Source of the DNA: Rhipicephalus microplus
Taxonomy: Eukaryota; Arthropoda; Arachnida; Ixodida; Ixodidae
Direction: 5' to 3'
Assembly (NCBI RefSeq): GCF_043290135.1
Contig: NC_134704.1
Location: forward strand, 25,910,501 to 25,974,500
Length of the DNA stretch: 64,000 bases
Part shown: positions 48,826-59,880 of the stretch, one piece after another
How the letters are laid out: every line of letters begins with the position of its first letter
Position numbering within the stretch: position 1 is the first letter of the stretch
Notes under the pieces: model-generated
Told to the model about the DNA's origin: nothing
The model's input: only the letters and a program-made list of their open reading frames with translations
Databases searched by the model: none
Position numbers and translations under genes: made by a program

Positions 48826-49078
48826 CGAAGAGAGAGAGAGAGAGATAAATAGAGAGGAAAGGCAGGGAGGTTAACCAAGCTTGGCTCGGTTGGCTGCCCT
48901 ACACTTGGGGTGGGGGAAAAGGAGAATAATAGAACGGAAAGAGACAGAAAAGAAGAGGAGTAAGAAAGAGAAGCATAAATAGTCAGCTCGAGACTACACA
49001 GCACGGCCTCGCACAGTTCTTTCACAAGTGGTCGTGAAGTTTGGTGGTCCTTAAAAAGTACAAGAGGGCTTTCGTGGC
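48826..49078 (-). mobile_element. LINE 3' UTR and 3'-end signature (copy 4 of 5)
   Basis: Plus strand GAGAGAGAGAGATAAATAG, AAAGGCAGGGAGGTTAACCA, CGGTTGGCTGCCCTACACTT and GGGGTGGGGGAAAAGG carry the best-preserved form of the signature. It lies on the far side of the I-group LINE from the second LINE's RNase H piece (50943-51165), same strand. It could be the displaced 3' end of that interrupted element. Confidence 0.6.
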
Positions 49079-49084
49079 TTTGAG

Positions 49085-50940
49085 AGAGAGAGAGAGAAAC
49101 AACATTTTTCGCGCATCCGGCGTGCGGGAAGTCACCGGCCGCGCAGGGCGCGGGTATTCCCTATCTAAAGACTATGGCTAATAGTCCTATAGTCCCAGGC
49201 CCTAGATCTTGAGGACGTTGTGCTCTGGCTAGGCGTTGGATACTCGGGCTCCTCCGCTCCCGTTGTCCGGGGCGTCGGTTCCCTTTCTCGTCTGCTTTGC
49301 CAGGGCCTCCTCAAGCCGCTGGATGGCCCTTCGTTGTGTGGTTGAGTCTTGGGAGCGTATCCATGCTCCCACCTCTTCGGGATACGTGGCGTCCTGGCAC
49401 TGCCCATTCCCATTGTTCACACCACTGTTACACCCACCCCACATGATGTGGCGGAGGGTGGCTAGTTCACGTTCGCACACGCTACACTTAGCGTCCACAA
49501 ACATGTCGGGGCATACGTGCCGGGCCAATGCTGGCGTTAGCACGCATTCCGTTTGCAGTTGTCGGAGCTTCACCGCCTCCGCACGTGACAGTTCACAATG
49601 CGGGGGCGGAAAGGCTCTCCTGGCCTCTCTGTAGGCCGCCAGGATCCCTCCGTAGTCGGTGAGGGGATCGAGGTCTTCTCGTTCTTCACCGCTGGTTTCA
49701 GGGAGACGGGCTGCCGCGGTCCGGCACGTGATGAGATCACGGGCCACAGCGTCCGCCTCCTCGTTGCGGTTCTCAATGTCGGGAGCCAGTTGTCCCATGT
49801 AGGCTGGGAACCATTTGAGGGCGATGGTTGGCCCTGTAGCGGCGCCGCGAGCAGCCCGCGAAGCCGTGATGGACGTCACTAGCCGCTCCGTGCCCCGCCA
49901 GACCATGCCTCGGGCAAAATTCCTGATTGCCTGCTTTGAGTCGCTTAGCACCGTGCGCGTGCCCGGCCTACCTATGGCCAGGGCTATCGCCGCCTCCTCT
50001 GCCTGGCCGGCTGTTCGGGTGCACACGGTGCTTGCTGTTAGTAGTTTACCGGTAGTAGCGCTGACCACCACTGCTGCGAAGGCGTTGCGTCTTCCCGGAT
50101 ATCTTGCGGCGTCCACGTAGACTGCGCCCTCGTCTCTCTGATGTTGACGGGCCAGCGCCGCTGCTCTCGCCGCTCGCCTGCCCGCATCCCTTTCTGGGTC
50201 CATGTTCTTTGGCAGCGGGTAGACAATGATTTTCCTCGCTGCCTCATCGCTCAGGGGGACTTGTTCTTCTAGCTCCCCGTCCGGTCCTGCTCCCGGGCGT
50301 TCTCCAGGAGGTAATAATCCCACCCGATCGAGTAATCCTCTGCCCACGGCTGTATCGCTCAGGCGGCTCAGCTGCGAAGCTCTCTGGGCCTCGCTGATCT
50401 CCGAGAGCGTGTTGTGTGTTCCCAGAGACAGCAAGGCCGTTGTCTTTGTGCCTGGTAGGAGCCCAAGAGCCCCTGCGTAAGCCTTCCGGATGGCAGCGTC
50501 GATCTTGGCTCGTTCCGCGCCGGTCCAGCGGTGAAAGGCCCCCGCATATGCCGCGTGGCTTATAACAAAGGCCTGCAGCAGATGCAGGAGCCCCCTCTCT
50601 TTCATGCCCCGGTAGCGGGACGACATTCGCTTGACCAGGCGCGCTGCGATGCCCATCTTAGTTGTGATGTTCTTGACCGCCGTGGCGTTGGTTTGGGTGC
50701 CGTCCACGAACATCCCCAGGACTTGAAGCCCCGGGACGTGCGGGATCTGCATACCGTCACTGGTGCGCACGATGATGTTCTCGGCCGCCTCTCGACTTGC
50801 CTTCTTTCTGTGCCTCCCAGGTGGTGGCAGGATGAGTAGCTGTGATTTTTGTGGCGAACACCGCAAGCCCATGCTCGAGAGTGCGGACTCCACGGCGTCC
50901 ACCGCCGCCTGCAGACCCGCCTGCTCTGCTGCTCTGCTGC
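49085..50940 (-). mobile_element. I-group LINE, 5'-truncated but otherwise well preserved
   Basis: Minus-strand insertion comprising the 3' half of ORF2 (49229-50902 and a few codons upstream) plus a 3' UTR that ends in a GA/CT tail at 49081-49099. The polymerase active site is absent because the copy is 5'-truncated, as is usual after incomplete target-primed reverse transcription. GC-rich compared with its surroundings. Confidence 0.88.
49229..50902 (-). CDS. LINE ORF2 protein, C-terminal half (RT thumb, RNase H, Cys/His motif)
   Basis: A 557-codon open frame without stops. Residues 1-200 correspond to the end of a non-LTR reverse transcriptase (SPQKSQLLIL, LQVLGMFVD, RKAYAGALGLLPGT). Residues ~258-390 form an RNase H domain that degrades the RNA of RNA:DNA hybrids. 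Its acidic set is visible at D264 (VYVDAARY), E302/E303 (QAEEAAIA), D321 (VLSDSKQA) and D384 (NEEADAVAR). The usual His before the last Asp appears as Tyr in KWFPAYMG (366-369). Residues ~464-491 hold a Cys/His cluster (C473, C476, H485, C491) typical of I-group LINEs. The true protein would start well upstream, so the first Met is only the first in the remaining frame. It has no polymerase core and so cannot copy itself. Confidence 0.88.
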   Translation of the reverse strand: MDAVESALSSMGLRCSPQKSQLLILPPPGRHRKKASREAAENIIVRTSDGMQIPHVPGLQVLGMFVDGTQTNATAVKNITTKMGIAARLVKRMSSRYRGMKERGLLHLLQAFVISHAAYAGAFHRWTGAERAKIDAAIRKAYAGALGLLPGTKTTALLSLGTHNTLSEISEAQRASQLSRLSDTAVGRGLLDRVGLLPPGERPGAGPDGELEEQVPLSDEAARKIIVYPLPKNMDPERDAGRRAARAAALARQHQRDEGAVYVDAARYPGRRNAFAAVVVSATTGKLLTASTVCTRTAGQAEEAAIALAIGRPGTRTVLSDSKQAIRNFARGMVWRGTERLVTSITASRAARGAATGPTIALKWFPAYMGQLAPDIENRNEEADAVARDLITCRTAAARLPETSGEEREDLDPLTDYGGILAAYREARRAFPPPHCELSRAEAVKLRQLQTECVLTPALARHVCPDMFVDAKCSVCERELATLRHIMWGGCNSGVNNGNGQCQDATYPEEVGAWIRSQDSTTQRRAIQRLEEALAKQTRKGTDAPDNGSGGARVSNA

Positions 50941-50942
50941 TG

Positions 50943-51165
50943 TCGACGTCGTGGTGTGAGAAAACTTGTAATGAAGTAACACATTTTCAGATGGAACAAC
51001 CACTGCTCCTGTGGAGCTGTTGGAATTAGTGGAGCCATCGGTGTAAACATGTATGCGGTCGAAGTACCTTTCGTCCAACAGACGCAAAGTCAATTGCTTC
51101 AGGGCTAGCGTTGACATGCGTGCCTTCTTAAAGATTCCAGGAACTGATAAGCGAACGATAAAGCA
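50943..51165 (-). pseudogene. Second LINE, RNase H N-terminal fragment
   Basis: Minus strand reads KKARMSTLALKQLTLRLLDE, then RIHVYTDGSTNSNSSTGAVV and HYKFSHTTTSTAAE. This is the first RNase H strand with its catalytic Asp (YTDGS) up to the Glu of the second motif (AAE). It stops right at the 5' end of the I-group LINE, at a CTGCTCTGCTGCTCTGCTGC repeat (50921-50940). It belongs to a different LINE lineage from the downstream element. Confidence 0.75.
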
Positions 51166-52793
51166 AAGAATTAGAAAGTAACAATATAACAACACGGGCA
51201 TCCTTTTGAAATGTCCCGGTTTACTTATTCTGACAAGCCTGGCAGCATTGTCTGTGCTTTCTCTGTGTATTTTTTCCTGTTTTTTTCTGTGCCTTGCGAT
51301 TCTGCAGTGCGCTATTCATTTACCCCATTATGGGCATTCTTTCTCGTCTATTCGTCGCTTAGCTACTTGTAAGGTAGAGAGATGGGTAAGTTAGAAACCA
51401 TGCATGTTTGTAAAAATCAACGGGAACAGGATGAAGCAAAGCACAAGAAAGACACAGCACGAACGCTGTCGAATAACGGAAGTCTATTGAAACAAAAAAT
51501 GAACGCAGCTAAGGCCAACACTGTGCGTGAGCGAAAAGCTACTTGTCCTGACAGGCTTGACCAACTTGTCTGCGGTCTCTATACAGTTTTTGTTGCTATG
51601 TGGCTCTAGATTGTGTTGTATGCTACCCCTTTGTTCCACTATGCGACTTCTTTCTCGTTTATTTTTTGCCTTATAGCTTAGCCTTTTATATTATCGTGTT
51701 TGGGTGGTCTGTTGTTTATATGAGTGGAGTTGCAGGCGACGTTGTGAGGCTACGTGAACGCCAGGAGGTGCAGGGCATCGACACGTCAGTTGCACGTGAC
51801 CTCTTCCACCTGCCCTTGTTTCCTTGTGGCCATGCCGGACAATAGTTGTTCGGGCTCTGGGCATGTGTTCCTGCTTACTGGCAGCTGGCAGGTTTGCCTT
51901 GTTCTTCATGACCTGGTGTGAACGCCGTTTTAACGGTACCGCTTTCCACATCCTTCATTGTCCTTTAGCTGGTGTCTTTGCTCTTTGATTCCACATTTTG
52001 TTGGAAGACGATACAAGAACACAGGCCTTGAACGCAGCTTCATGACCTCTGAAGACCTTAAGATAGGACAACGAGAACAGTAGGAAAGCCAGGTCATGGC
52101 CTCTGAGATTGCAGGCGCGTGGCGGGTTTCTCTTCGGCCGTCCTAATCACACGGAGATCGCGTGTTTCTGAAGGTGGGCGTGGCCCACTCTCTTCTCCGC
52201 ACCGCGGCGCTCTTTCTTTCGGTCGAAAAGGCTGCCGCGCTGTTGGCGAAGCTTCTATGTGGCGAGAAAAAATTGGTTTAGCGCTTTTATATAACTTTGT
52301 GTTCATTTATAAATGTCGGGTCAAAGTGTACGAGAGGCAAAGTGAACGCTGGGATGTTTTATTTTCAAATGGTGTTTTTATATTGCTGTAGATTGGGGCC
52401 GCCCATATTAAAACAGTTAAATTTGTGATGCCTGTGCAAGAGATCTGCATGTGTTCGAAACTATACTTCGATGTTCGCGCACTGTATAGTGGGGGAAGGG
52501 GAGACACTGGCGAAAAAAATATATATGGCAGCCCGATCCATTGTATTCTCCAGTAGTCTACCTCGACAAATACTTGGTTTTCTGAAAGACGCCGTTCGGC
52601 TGCACGCGCGACCCTTTGATTTGAATGCAGTAGAGGTAACTGTAAATGAACACGATACTGACATTGCCATTGTGCTGCCAAATCATAATCAAAATACAGA
52701 TGACGAAAAAAAGAGGCGATGATAATTCAAACACTTTCACTGTAAAGGATGTGGGGAGTAAATGCAGGTCGGCTAATCATAGCCTTTCACATA
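51166..52793. other. Unannotated stretch
   Basis: 51400-51600 contains words such as CACAAGAAAGACACAGCACG and GACAGGCTTGACCAACTTGT that I associate with a tick repeat, but I cannot name the family. The rest is featureless. Confidence 0.35.
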
Positions 52794-52962
52794 TCCCGGC
52801 CGCGGTGGCTGCATTTACGATGGAAGCGGAAATGTTGTAGGCCCGTGTGCTCAGATTTGGTTGCACGTTAAAGAACCCCAGGTGGTCGAAATTTCCGGGG
52901 CCCTCCACTACGCCGTCTCTCATAATCATATGGTGGTTTCGGGACGTTAACCCCACATATAA
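52794..52962 (+). mobile_element. Ruka-like SINE, 5'-truncated, with target duplication
   Basis: Starts inside the head at CCCGGCCGCGGTGGCTGCAT, so the A box is missing. Body and 3' end are complete, with a degenerate AAATGAAATAAATAA tail. AATCATAGCCTTTC (52775-52788) and AATAATAGCCTTTC (52972-52985) form a 14-bp duplication with one change, so truncation happened during insertion. Confidence 0.92.
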
Positions 52963-52985
52963 AATGAAATAAATAATAGCCTTTC

Positions 52986-54154
52986 TGAATATTCCGGCAA
53001 AATTACTTATCACTTTAATAAGTGGCACGATCAGCGCACTTAATTATTTAGAGCGTAAGTGGAATTCGGTTGACCACCTGATAAATACCGGTACGCGATA
53101 AAATAGTCAAACGATCTCTAACGATAGGAGGGCAATATGATTCAACGACTATAACTAGCCCAATCTGCACCCACATACACGTCTCTAGTTAGGGGGAATG
53201 CTAGAATGCCTCAGTGACAGACGAAATAATGCCTCCTTGCAATGATCTATATAAAAAAATTCATCAGTTCTCTTGCTTTTACTTGCCAATCGGATCAAAT
53301 TAAAAGCATTAACAAAAGAAGAATACTTGCCTTCAGTGCAGTCAAAAAATTTGTCGGTGCTTTTGCTCACACGCGAGAAAAAAAAATCATGTGCATGCTG
53401 AAACCTCGCGCGCTTTGCTTTCTGCCGTGGTCTCCGCTGCTCGAAGAACCCACATTAAACGCGCTCCCTCGTGGTAGCTGAGCGCGTGAGGCAATACTCG
53501 CTGGTTTTGCTGGGGAGCATGGCGATTGGGACGGCCGGAGAGAACCCAGCCACGCGCTCGCAATCTCGGAGGCGGTGGCCAGGTTCAAGACAAAAAAAAA
53601 TGAAAAAACAGATTTCTCGCCTTGTGTGAATTGGGTCTCATGCAGACGTTTTAAGAGAGTTTCAACACGTTACGGAAATACGGGGCGCAAATACTGTACG
53701 TGACTATGACAGCGCTCCTTCTCTCCAGCTCGCCGTGCTGCAAGTGCGTGCCCCGAGCGACAGGTGCATCGTTACCTGCACGTACTTCAGAAGAATGTAA
53801 TTTCGGCGAGTTGGTAATAATTCATTGAGTTAACTTCACTGAAACGAACGGCAAGACGAAAGTGAGCTTTTCTTTCCTTTCGTGTTTCTATCCGTTTTTT
53901 TTTCGCGCAGTTACATTATGAACAATACGTAGGCTGACAGACAACAAGGAGGCGTGAGAACCCACCGTAATTTTTGGAAAGGCCTTTGTGGTGTGCGGGT
54001 GCCTTTAACGGAATTAAGGGAAGCAAAAGCGCACTGAGCAAGAAAAGAACCGTATCTGCGTTCCGCATTTCCGTAACTAGCTAAAACTCTCTGTCGTCTA
54101 TGCTGCATCTTCTGGCCTTCGAGCCAAGCGTAACGATGTGGTTCATAATTGATT
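52986..54154. other. Unannotated stretch
   Basis: No gene recognised. Confidence 0.35.
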
Positions 54155-54310
54155 GAATGAATAGACTTTATTTAAAGTCCGGCAGTTTTACCAGGCGACG
54201 TGGGGGAAGAGGGGATGAACGCCCGTCCCTTCCCACTCTCTGTCGATTATGATGGCGGTGCCTCAGGTGACCGCTCAAAGTCCTTGCACCCGGGTGGCGT
54301 CATAATTGAG
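54155..54310 (-). mobile_element. Possible LINE 3' UTR with AATAAA
   Basis: Minus strand closes with GGACTTTAAATAAAGTCTATTCATTCAATCAATT, a common layout of tick LINE 3' ends. No coding remains that I can align. Confidence 0.4.
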
Positions 54311-54683
54311 AATTTCGTTGAAGCACACTCAAAAATGCAGATGGCTGTCCTTGTCAGCCAATTCTGCACGTCCGTTTTTTTTTTGTCAGCTTCAACAAAA
54401 TTTTTCAATTATGAACGAAATCCGACTGGCGCAGCTTGCCATCTTGCTGTAACTATGCGGATCGACGTGGTTATGTAAGCGTGATAGCTGTGTGCACGTT
54501 GAGGGCTCACCAGGAACGACGACTACAAATTGCATTTAAAAGGTAACAAGTGGCCTGACATCACCTCGGCACTCAAGCTAATGTACGCAGGTAATTGTCA
54601 AAACAAAGTGTCATTTGCGGTGCGATGATGCCAATATCATCCGTAACTTTCGTTAGCGCATTCAACTCTGGTCGAGCCTGTGC

Positions 54684-54905
54684 TGCGATGGTGTAGCTGT
54701 CACGATGCTCCGCTGCTAACCCCAAGGTTGCGGGTTCAATACTGGCCGCGGCATTTCAATGGAGGCGAAAATCTAAAGGTCCGCCGTGTATTAACAATGT
54801 CATCGCAAGTCAATGAACACCGGATGGTCAAGACCTGTGCAGGCCTCCTCTAGGACGTCCCTCATAATCAAATCTTGGCTTTTGAACGTAAAACCTCGTA
54901 TGTTA
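54684..54905 (+). mobile_element. Diverged Ruka-related SINE
   Basis: GATGGTGTAGCTGTCACGAT and GGTTGCGGGTTCAATACTGG give a tRNA-like head. AATGGAGGCGAAAATCTAAA, AATGAACACCGGATGGTCAA and CCCTCATAATCAAATCTTGG give the body in the right order. Confidence 0.72.
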
Positions 54906-55884
54906 AATTTAATGCCGAGCACCCAATGCCTTAACGTATAACTTGCTGAATCACAGGAATACAATTGTAGTGTTTATTGAACTGCTATAAAAGCACAGCC
55001 AGCCCTGAAACCACAACTGACGTTACTCCCCCCCCCCCCCCACACACACACAGATTGAAAGGTTATTGATTTCAACAACGTCGGCGAAAACATTCGTAAC
55101 GCAATTCTCACGTTTGTTCAGGACACAGGCAACGAAAACCTCGGTAACGAGCCCTTGCAAGAAGGCTCCAGGGAGAGTCGCTTAACGAGGCCCTCGCAGA
55201 GCAAGGGCGGCAGATTGGCGGCGTTTACGCGCTAGGTTACATATCCCGTAACACGAAAGCTCGCGCCTGCTTTCAATTTTCTTCGGCAAAAAAAAAAAAA
55301 AGCCTGGCATTCGCGCAAGTTCTAACAAGTTCCCTGGGGAGTGCGAATTAAAAGGCAGCTGGAAGAAACAAAAAAGAAAAAAAGAAGAAAAGAGAACGTG
55401 ATCTTTAATAAAGGAGGAAAAAAATGGGAGAGAAGAACGTCAGTCAGCTAAACGAAAAAGCGGTAATGCTGAAGAAGGGGAAAGTATAATGGAAATAAAA
55501 GAGGATTGCCGCCCATGTTTTGTGACTGCCGGCTCGGTTGTTTAGCGTGCCATAAACGGGAGCCCAGGCCATAAAACCCAGCAATTAAAGCGTTCCCTCA
55601 GGCCTTAGCCATCACCTTTGCCGGGTTTAGGGTCGCTTCCAGCCTTCATCATTTTTCCGCTCTTCCCGCATCTCGCGGCTATACGCTACTACTGCCGGTC
55701 CCTGAACAACCTCAGAAACCTTACAAGCTGACGCATAGTGGGGTAGAAACATTATCAATGATATTGTTTTGCACTGATATGCACGAGACCTCGTTTCACA
55801 CGGTGAAATTCGACGTGTCAGTGAGCTCGTCGAATGGCAATACAGTGTGGCTTCCATAGTGGAGAGTTTAAAAAATAATTTCTC
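54906..55884. other. Unannotated stretch
   Basis: Poly-C followed by (CA)n at 55027-55051. A-runs. No gene recognised. Confidence 0.35.
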
Positions 55885-56104
55885 GTGTTCGCGATGGTGC
55901 TACAGTTTTCACGGTGCTCGTATGCTGACCTGAAAGTCGCGGGTTCGATTCCGGTGGCGTCAGTCGCATTACGGAGATGAGATACTCGAGGTCTGTTTAC
56001 TGTGCAATGTCTGTGCACGTTAAATAACACCGAATGGTACAATTTTCCGTAACCCTACACTGAGGCGTGCCTCATAATCGTTGTTGTTGTTTTTGAAACC
56101 TCAA
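55885..56104 (+). mobile_element. Diverged Ruka-related SINE
   Basis: GATGGTGCTACAGTTTTCAC and AAAGTCGCGGGTTCGATTCC (B box GGTTCGATTCC, full match to the Pol III consensus) are followed by GTGCACGTTAAATAACACCG, ACACTGAGGCGTGCCTCATA and a (TTG)n patch. Confidence 0.75.
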
Positions 56105-56239
56105 ATATTTTTAAAGAATTCCTATCGGTAACTCTGCCACTACCTCTCGGTTAGATGTCTTTGAGGTATAAGTGCTTTTGCAGTGTTCTTCTTACCTACA
56201 ATAAAGTGAAATAGGACAACCATGCACGCAAGAAAAAGC

Positions 56240-56940
56240 TACGTTGTTTATTTATTTATTTATTTAGTTATTTATTTAATTTTTACCTATTTATTTATTG
56301 ATGCTGTTAGCCAAAGGTCGATACAGCGTGAAGTAATGGGATACTCTTCACACATTGTTCAAAGACACCAGCACTACACAGTGAAATCAAGACAGACCAT
56401 GCATCTGACAGCTTTTAACAAAACTACACCATACAGATCATACACATTGTAATGCAAACGAAAAGCAACTCTTACCAAAAGTACAACGCACAAAAGTATT
56501 CTAGTTTTACACAGTAGTGACCAACATTGAGCAGAAAGCAACACAATTTCAGACACCACACTCAGCACACACTGTTACACGTGCTTGAAAATTATAATAT
56601 TCAAAATCAAGAACTTTTTATCATTATCTATATAGTTATTTGAACTAATGTCAAAGCATACAAGCCGCCTTTCAATGAAAAAAAAAAGGAAGGTAATAAC
56701 GCTTATATACGGTTATCTGGAAGAATAATAGGCCAGTACAAGTTTGTCGAATTGCTCTGAAGACTTGATTTTGGTTATATTATGCGGTAGCACGTTCTAC
56801 TCTTCAATCGTTTTCGGGAAGAGGGAGTATTTAAAGGTGTCAATATTTTCGGGTATGGGCACAAATTGATCCGGATTGCTGAATTTGGAGGATAATTGGA
56901 AGTAACGTATAATTCACACATTTTTTCCAGTTCGTGTGCC
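56240..56940 (-). pseudogene. CR1/Jockey-like LINE C-terminus and 3' UTR, copy 2
   Basis: Minus strand reads NIDTFKYSLFPKTIEE*NVL then PHNITKIKSSEQFDKLVLAY and a stop, matching the FFPRTI-x-WN-LP signature. The Trp codon is a TAG stop. A frameshift precedes this at about 56880. The 3' UTR extends to a (TTTA)n end at 56246-56290. Confidence 0.68.
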
Positions 56941-57465
56941 TGTGATTGGAATGTTTCCGCGGTGTGAATTACAGCGCTCATCGCTCTTAGACTGTTAAGC
57001 AAAGTTTTTTTTAAGCGCAGTGCGGGAGTAATAGGTCTTCCCACATGTAGTAACTATAGTTCTTGAACTCGTGTGTGAGTAACGCCATGTACAGTTATGA
57101 AGGAACAGCTTACTAATTAGAAAGGGTTTTTACGTATCACTATACATCAATGTCACGTCGTCTAAGCCACCCCGCTTTAAGCTCGCATAGACTCCCACTG
57201 CCTGAAATGTTTCTTATAGAAGACACTGTAGTTGTCTCGAAGACGAATACATGGTATAGTTTACAGACCTGTGTGCTCTGTCACTGACGTTACACTCAAT
57301 ATATAGTTCAACCTTTTGAAGTTGACTTTCAGGTAAGTTGAGGCATGTACACAGAATGCTTGAAGGTAAACACGTTTGACTTGGCAGTGGCTTATATAGA
57401 AAGATGACTTTAACAAATGTACATGCATAGTATCGGTTATAAAACACTTAAAGTACGGTTTGAAG
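56941..57465. other. Unannotated stretch
   Basis: May contain more of the CR1-like relic, but I cannot align it. Confidence 0.3.
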
Positions 57466-57468
57466 GGA

Positions 57469-57521
57469 AAATTTATGGGCTTGCTTTTCTTTGTTAGACA
57501 CAATATTACTGAGAACTAACC
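57469..57521 (-). mobile_element. tRNA-derived SINE (second family), 3' fragment
   Basis: TTCTTTGTTAGACACAATAT and flanks match TTCTTTGTTAGATACAATAT at about 25480-25500, same orientation. Head missing. Confidence 0.6.
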
Positions 57522-58904
57522 AAGAACTTACAATTAAACCTACAATAGAACTTAGAATACAATACAGTACAACTTACGTTACTTACAATGAGAACTTATA
57601 GTGTTTAAAGCTCTGTGAAAGATTTCTCACTTCGATCTGTAGTAAAGGTAATACTGAATGAAAATGACAATTCATGCCTTACTTAGTGGAGGTTTCAAAA
57701 TAACCACTAAAGCATCGTACTATACATGTAATCTTGATTTCATTAGACAAACCTTTGGACTAATACTTGGCTCATAAAATCTAGTAACGTTGAAGCTCAG
57801 CTCCATAATACTTGTTGAGATTTTATTGGTTGCTAGTTGATGATGAAAGTATAAGGTTTCTGGCTATGTGTTCAGCGTCCAATAAATTCATCGCATGTCG
57901 TATAGTGGAGTGATGGGCAGTTCGAATATGCAGATTCCATCAGCCCTATGAAGGGCCCGATAATTAGGTGGGTCACTTCGAGATAGCACTGAGATGCGGA
58001 AATTCAGCATCATGTACTTCTTCGAAAAATAATCCTTTAGTCTTAATGTGCACTTAAAATTCTCCATCAAAACGCGCCGCGCGTACTCATTAAGAGGCAT
58101 CTAATGAGCTGCACGAACCATTAGTTTCAGAGTTTTATGATGCCACATTTGTGTACGTTACGCAATGCCCATTATTCGTACTAAACGTTGTGCCTCTAAT
58201 GTGGGTGCAATCTTTCTTGCTTCATTAGACATGACATAGTTGAACACGAAGCTAGCAGCTTTGAAGGTGAAAACAGGGTATTTGGTACGTACAATTTGGA
58301 CACACCGTGAAAGAAATGTTAGCCAAGTTTGATTATTGTGTTTCTCAGTGATCTACCCAACAATAATTAAATCAATCTGTGACGAGTCCCAAGGACTAAC
58401 CGCTATCACGCGCTATGGGGCTGCTCCAGTATAGGTATCTACGATTAGCTACCCACAGGGCTTGCAAATTACCATAACAGAGCAGTGGGAGGCCATACTG
58501 TTCAGGTCCGATGAGGAGAAAGATCATGGCGCAGGCACAGGGCAGCAGGCAAAGAGCAGATGATGTTGGCCGACTAACCGTCATCGCTTTCAGTGATTGA
58601 GAAAACCAGTTTGATTGATTTTCAATAAAGAATTGCCCTCTTGGTCCTCGTTAGTGGTTATTGAATTAGAGGGGGTACGTTAGTGAACTTCTCTACCCCC
58701 TCTCCTCCTCCTATGTCCTACCAGTTTGAGCTATCTTACGGATGCGTATCAGTGGCCCCCATACTGGGCTGTCGAACTTGCTGTTTCTTATCTTGAACAA
58801 CTAAAAGAACAGTGTCACCGTGCACTTATACACTTGAAAGCTACTGGACTGTTGCATTACAAGTTTCGTGATCTTACCAATTTGCTTCGCAATATATGAA
58901 AATT
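57522..58904. other. Unannotated stretch
   Basis: No gene recognised. Confidence 0.35.
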
Positions 58905-59640
58905 GCAACTCATGATTACGACGCAGTTAGACAAGGAGAGCAGAAAGGTGGGTCTTAAAATTGATCTGCAGAAAATGAAAGTAATGTACAACAACCTCGG
59001 AAAGGAGCAGCGCTTCGAGATAGGTAATAGTGCACTTGAAGTTGTAAAAGACTATGTCTAGTTAGGGCAGGTAATAACCGCAGAGCCGAACCACGAGATT
59101 GAAGTAACTAGAAGAATAAGAATGGGGTGGAGCACATTCGGCAAGCACTCTCAAATTATGACAGGTAGATTGCCACTATCCCTCAAGAGGAAGGTATATA
59201 ACAGCTTATCTTGCCGGTACTTAGCTACGGAGCAGAAACCTGGAGACTTACAAAGAGGGTTCAGCTTAAATTGAGGACGACGCAGCGAGCAATGGAAAGA
59301 AAAATGGTAGGTGTAACCTTAAGAGACAAGAAGAGAGCAGAGTGGATTAGGGGACAAACGGGGGTTAAAGATATCATAGTTGAAATAATGAAGAGGAAAT
59401 GGATATGGGCCGTGCATGTAGCGCGTAGACAGGATAACCGCTGGTCATTGAGGGTAACTAACTGGATTCCCAGAGAAGGGAAGCGGGTTAGGGGGAGACA
59501 GAAGATTAGGTGGGCAGATGATATTAAAAAGTTTGCGGGTATAAATTGGCAGCAGCAAGCACAGGACCGGGTTAACTGGTGGAACATGGGAGAGGTCTTT
59601 GTCCTGCAGTGGACGTAGTCAGGCTGATGATGATGATATG
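58905..59640 (+). pseudogene. RTE-type LINE, 3' half of RT ORF
   Basis: Reads KESRKVGLKIDLQKMKVMYN, QRFEIGNSALEVVKDYV, a TAG stop (59059-59061), LGQVI, then RRIRMGWSTFGKHSQIM. A one-base deletion near 59200-59210 shifts frame. The remaining 135 codons (59211-59618) give YGAETWRLTKR, QRAMERKMVGVTLRDKKRAE, RKWIWAVHVARR and VFVLQWT before a stop. These are hallmark segments of RTE-clade C-termini, as in HmRTE-type elements. The 3' end is GTCAGGCTGATGATGATGAT. Catalytic motifs lie upstream and are missing. Confidence 0.88.
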
Positions 59641-59764
59641 AAAATAGGAAAACATCTGTTTAGAGCCCAAGGTAGCGGCCGCTTGTATGTCTACGTTAAA
59701 TAGTGTATACGACAACCCCTGCGCTAACGAGGCCGAGAGTGAGTGGTTGCAACCAGTGAACTAT

Positions 59765-59880
59765 GACGCACTCCGGAAGGAGGAGAAGGAAGAAGAAAGT
59801 TTAAGTGGAAAGACAGGGAGGTTAGCCAGTTCTGAGACCGGCTGGCTACCCTGTGCTAGGGAAAAGGGGAGGGGAATAAA
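59765..59880 (-). mobile_element. LINE 3'-end signature (copy 5 of 5)
   Basis: Plus strand: GGAGGAGAAGGAAGAAG, AAAGACAGGGAGGTTAGCCA, CCGGCTGGCTACCCTGTGCT, GGGAAAAGGGGAGGGG. Minus-sense 3' block followed by a CTTCCTTCTCC tail. It lies about 125 bp after the RTE relic but on the opposite strand. Confidence 0.6.

Noticed and set aside
49236..50480. Plus-strand frames opposite the I-group LINE
   Set aside because: Antisense shadows of the GC-rich LINE frame.
53040..53110. Possible SINE fragment (GACCACCTG word)
   Set aside because: Only nine bases match, below what chance would give in 64 kb with a common family.
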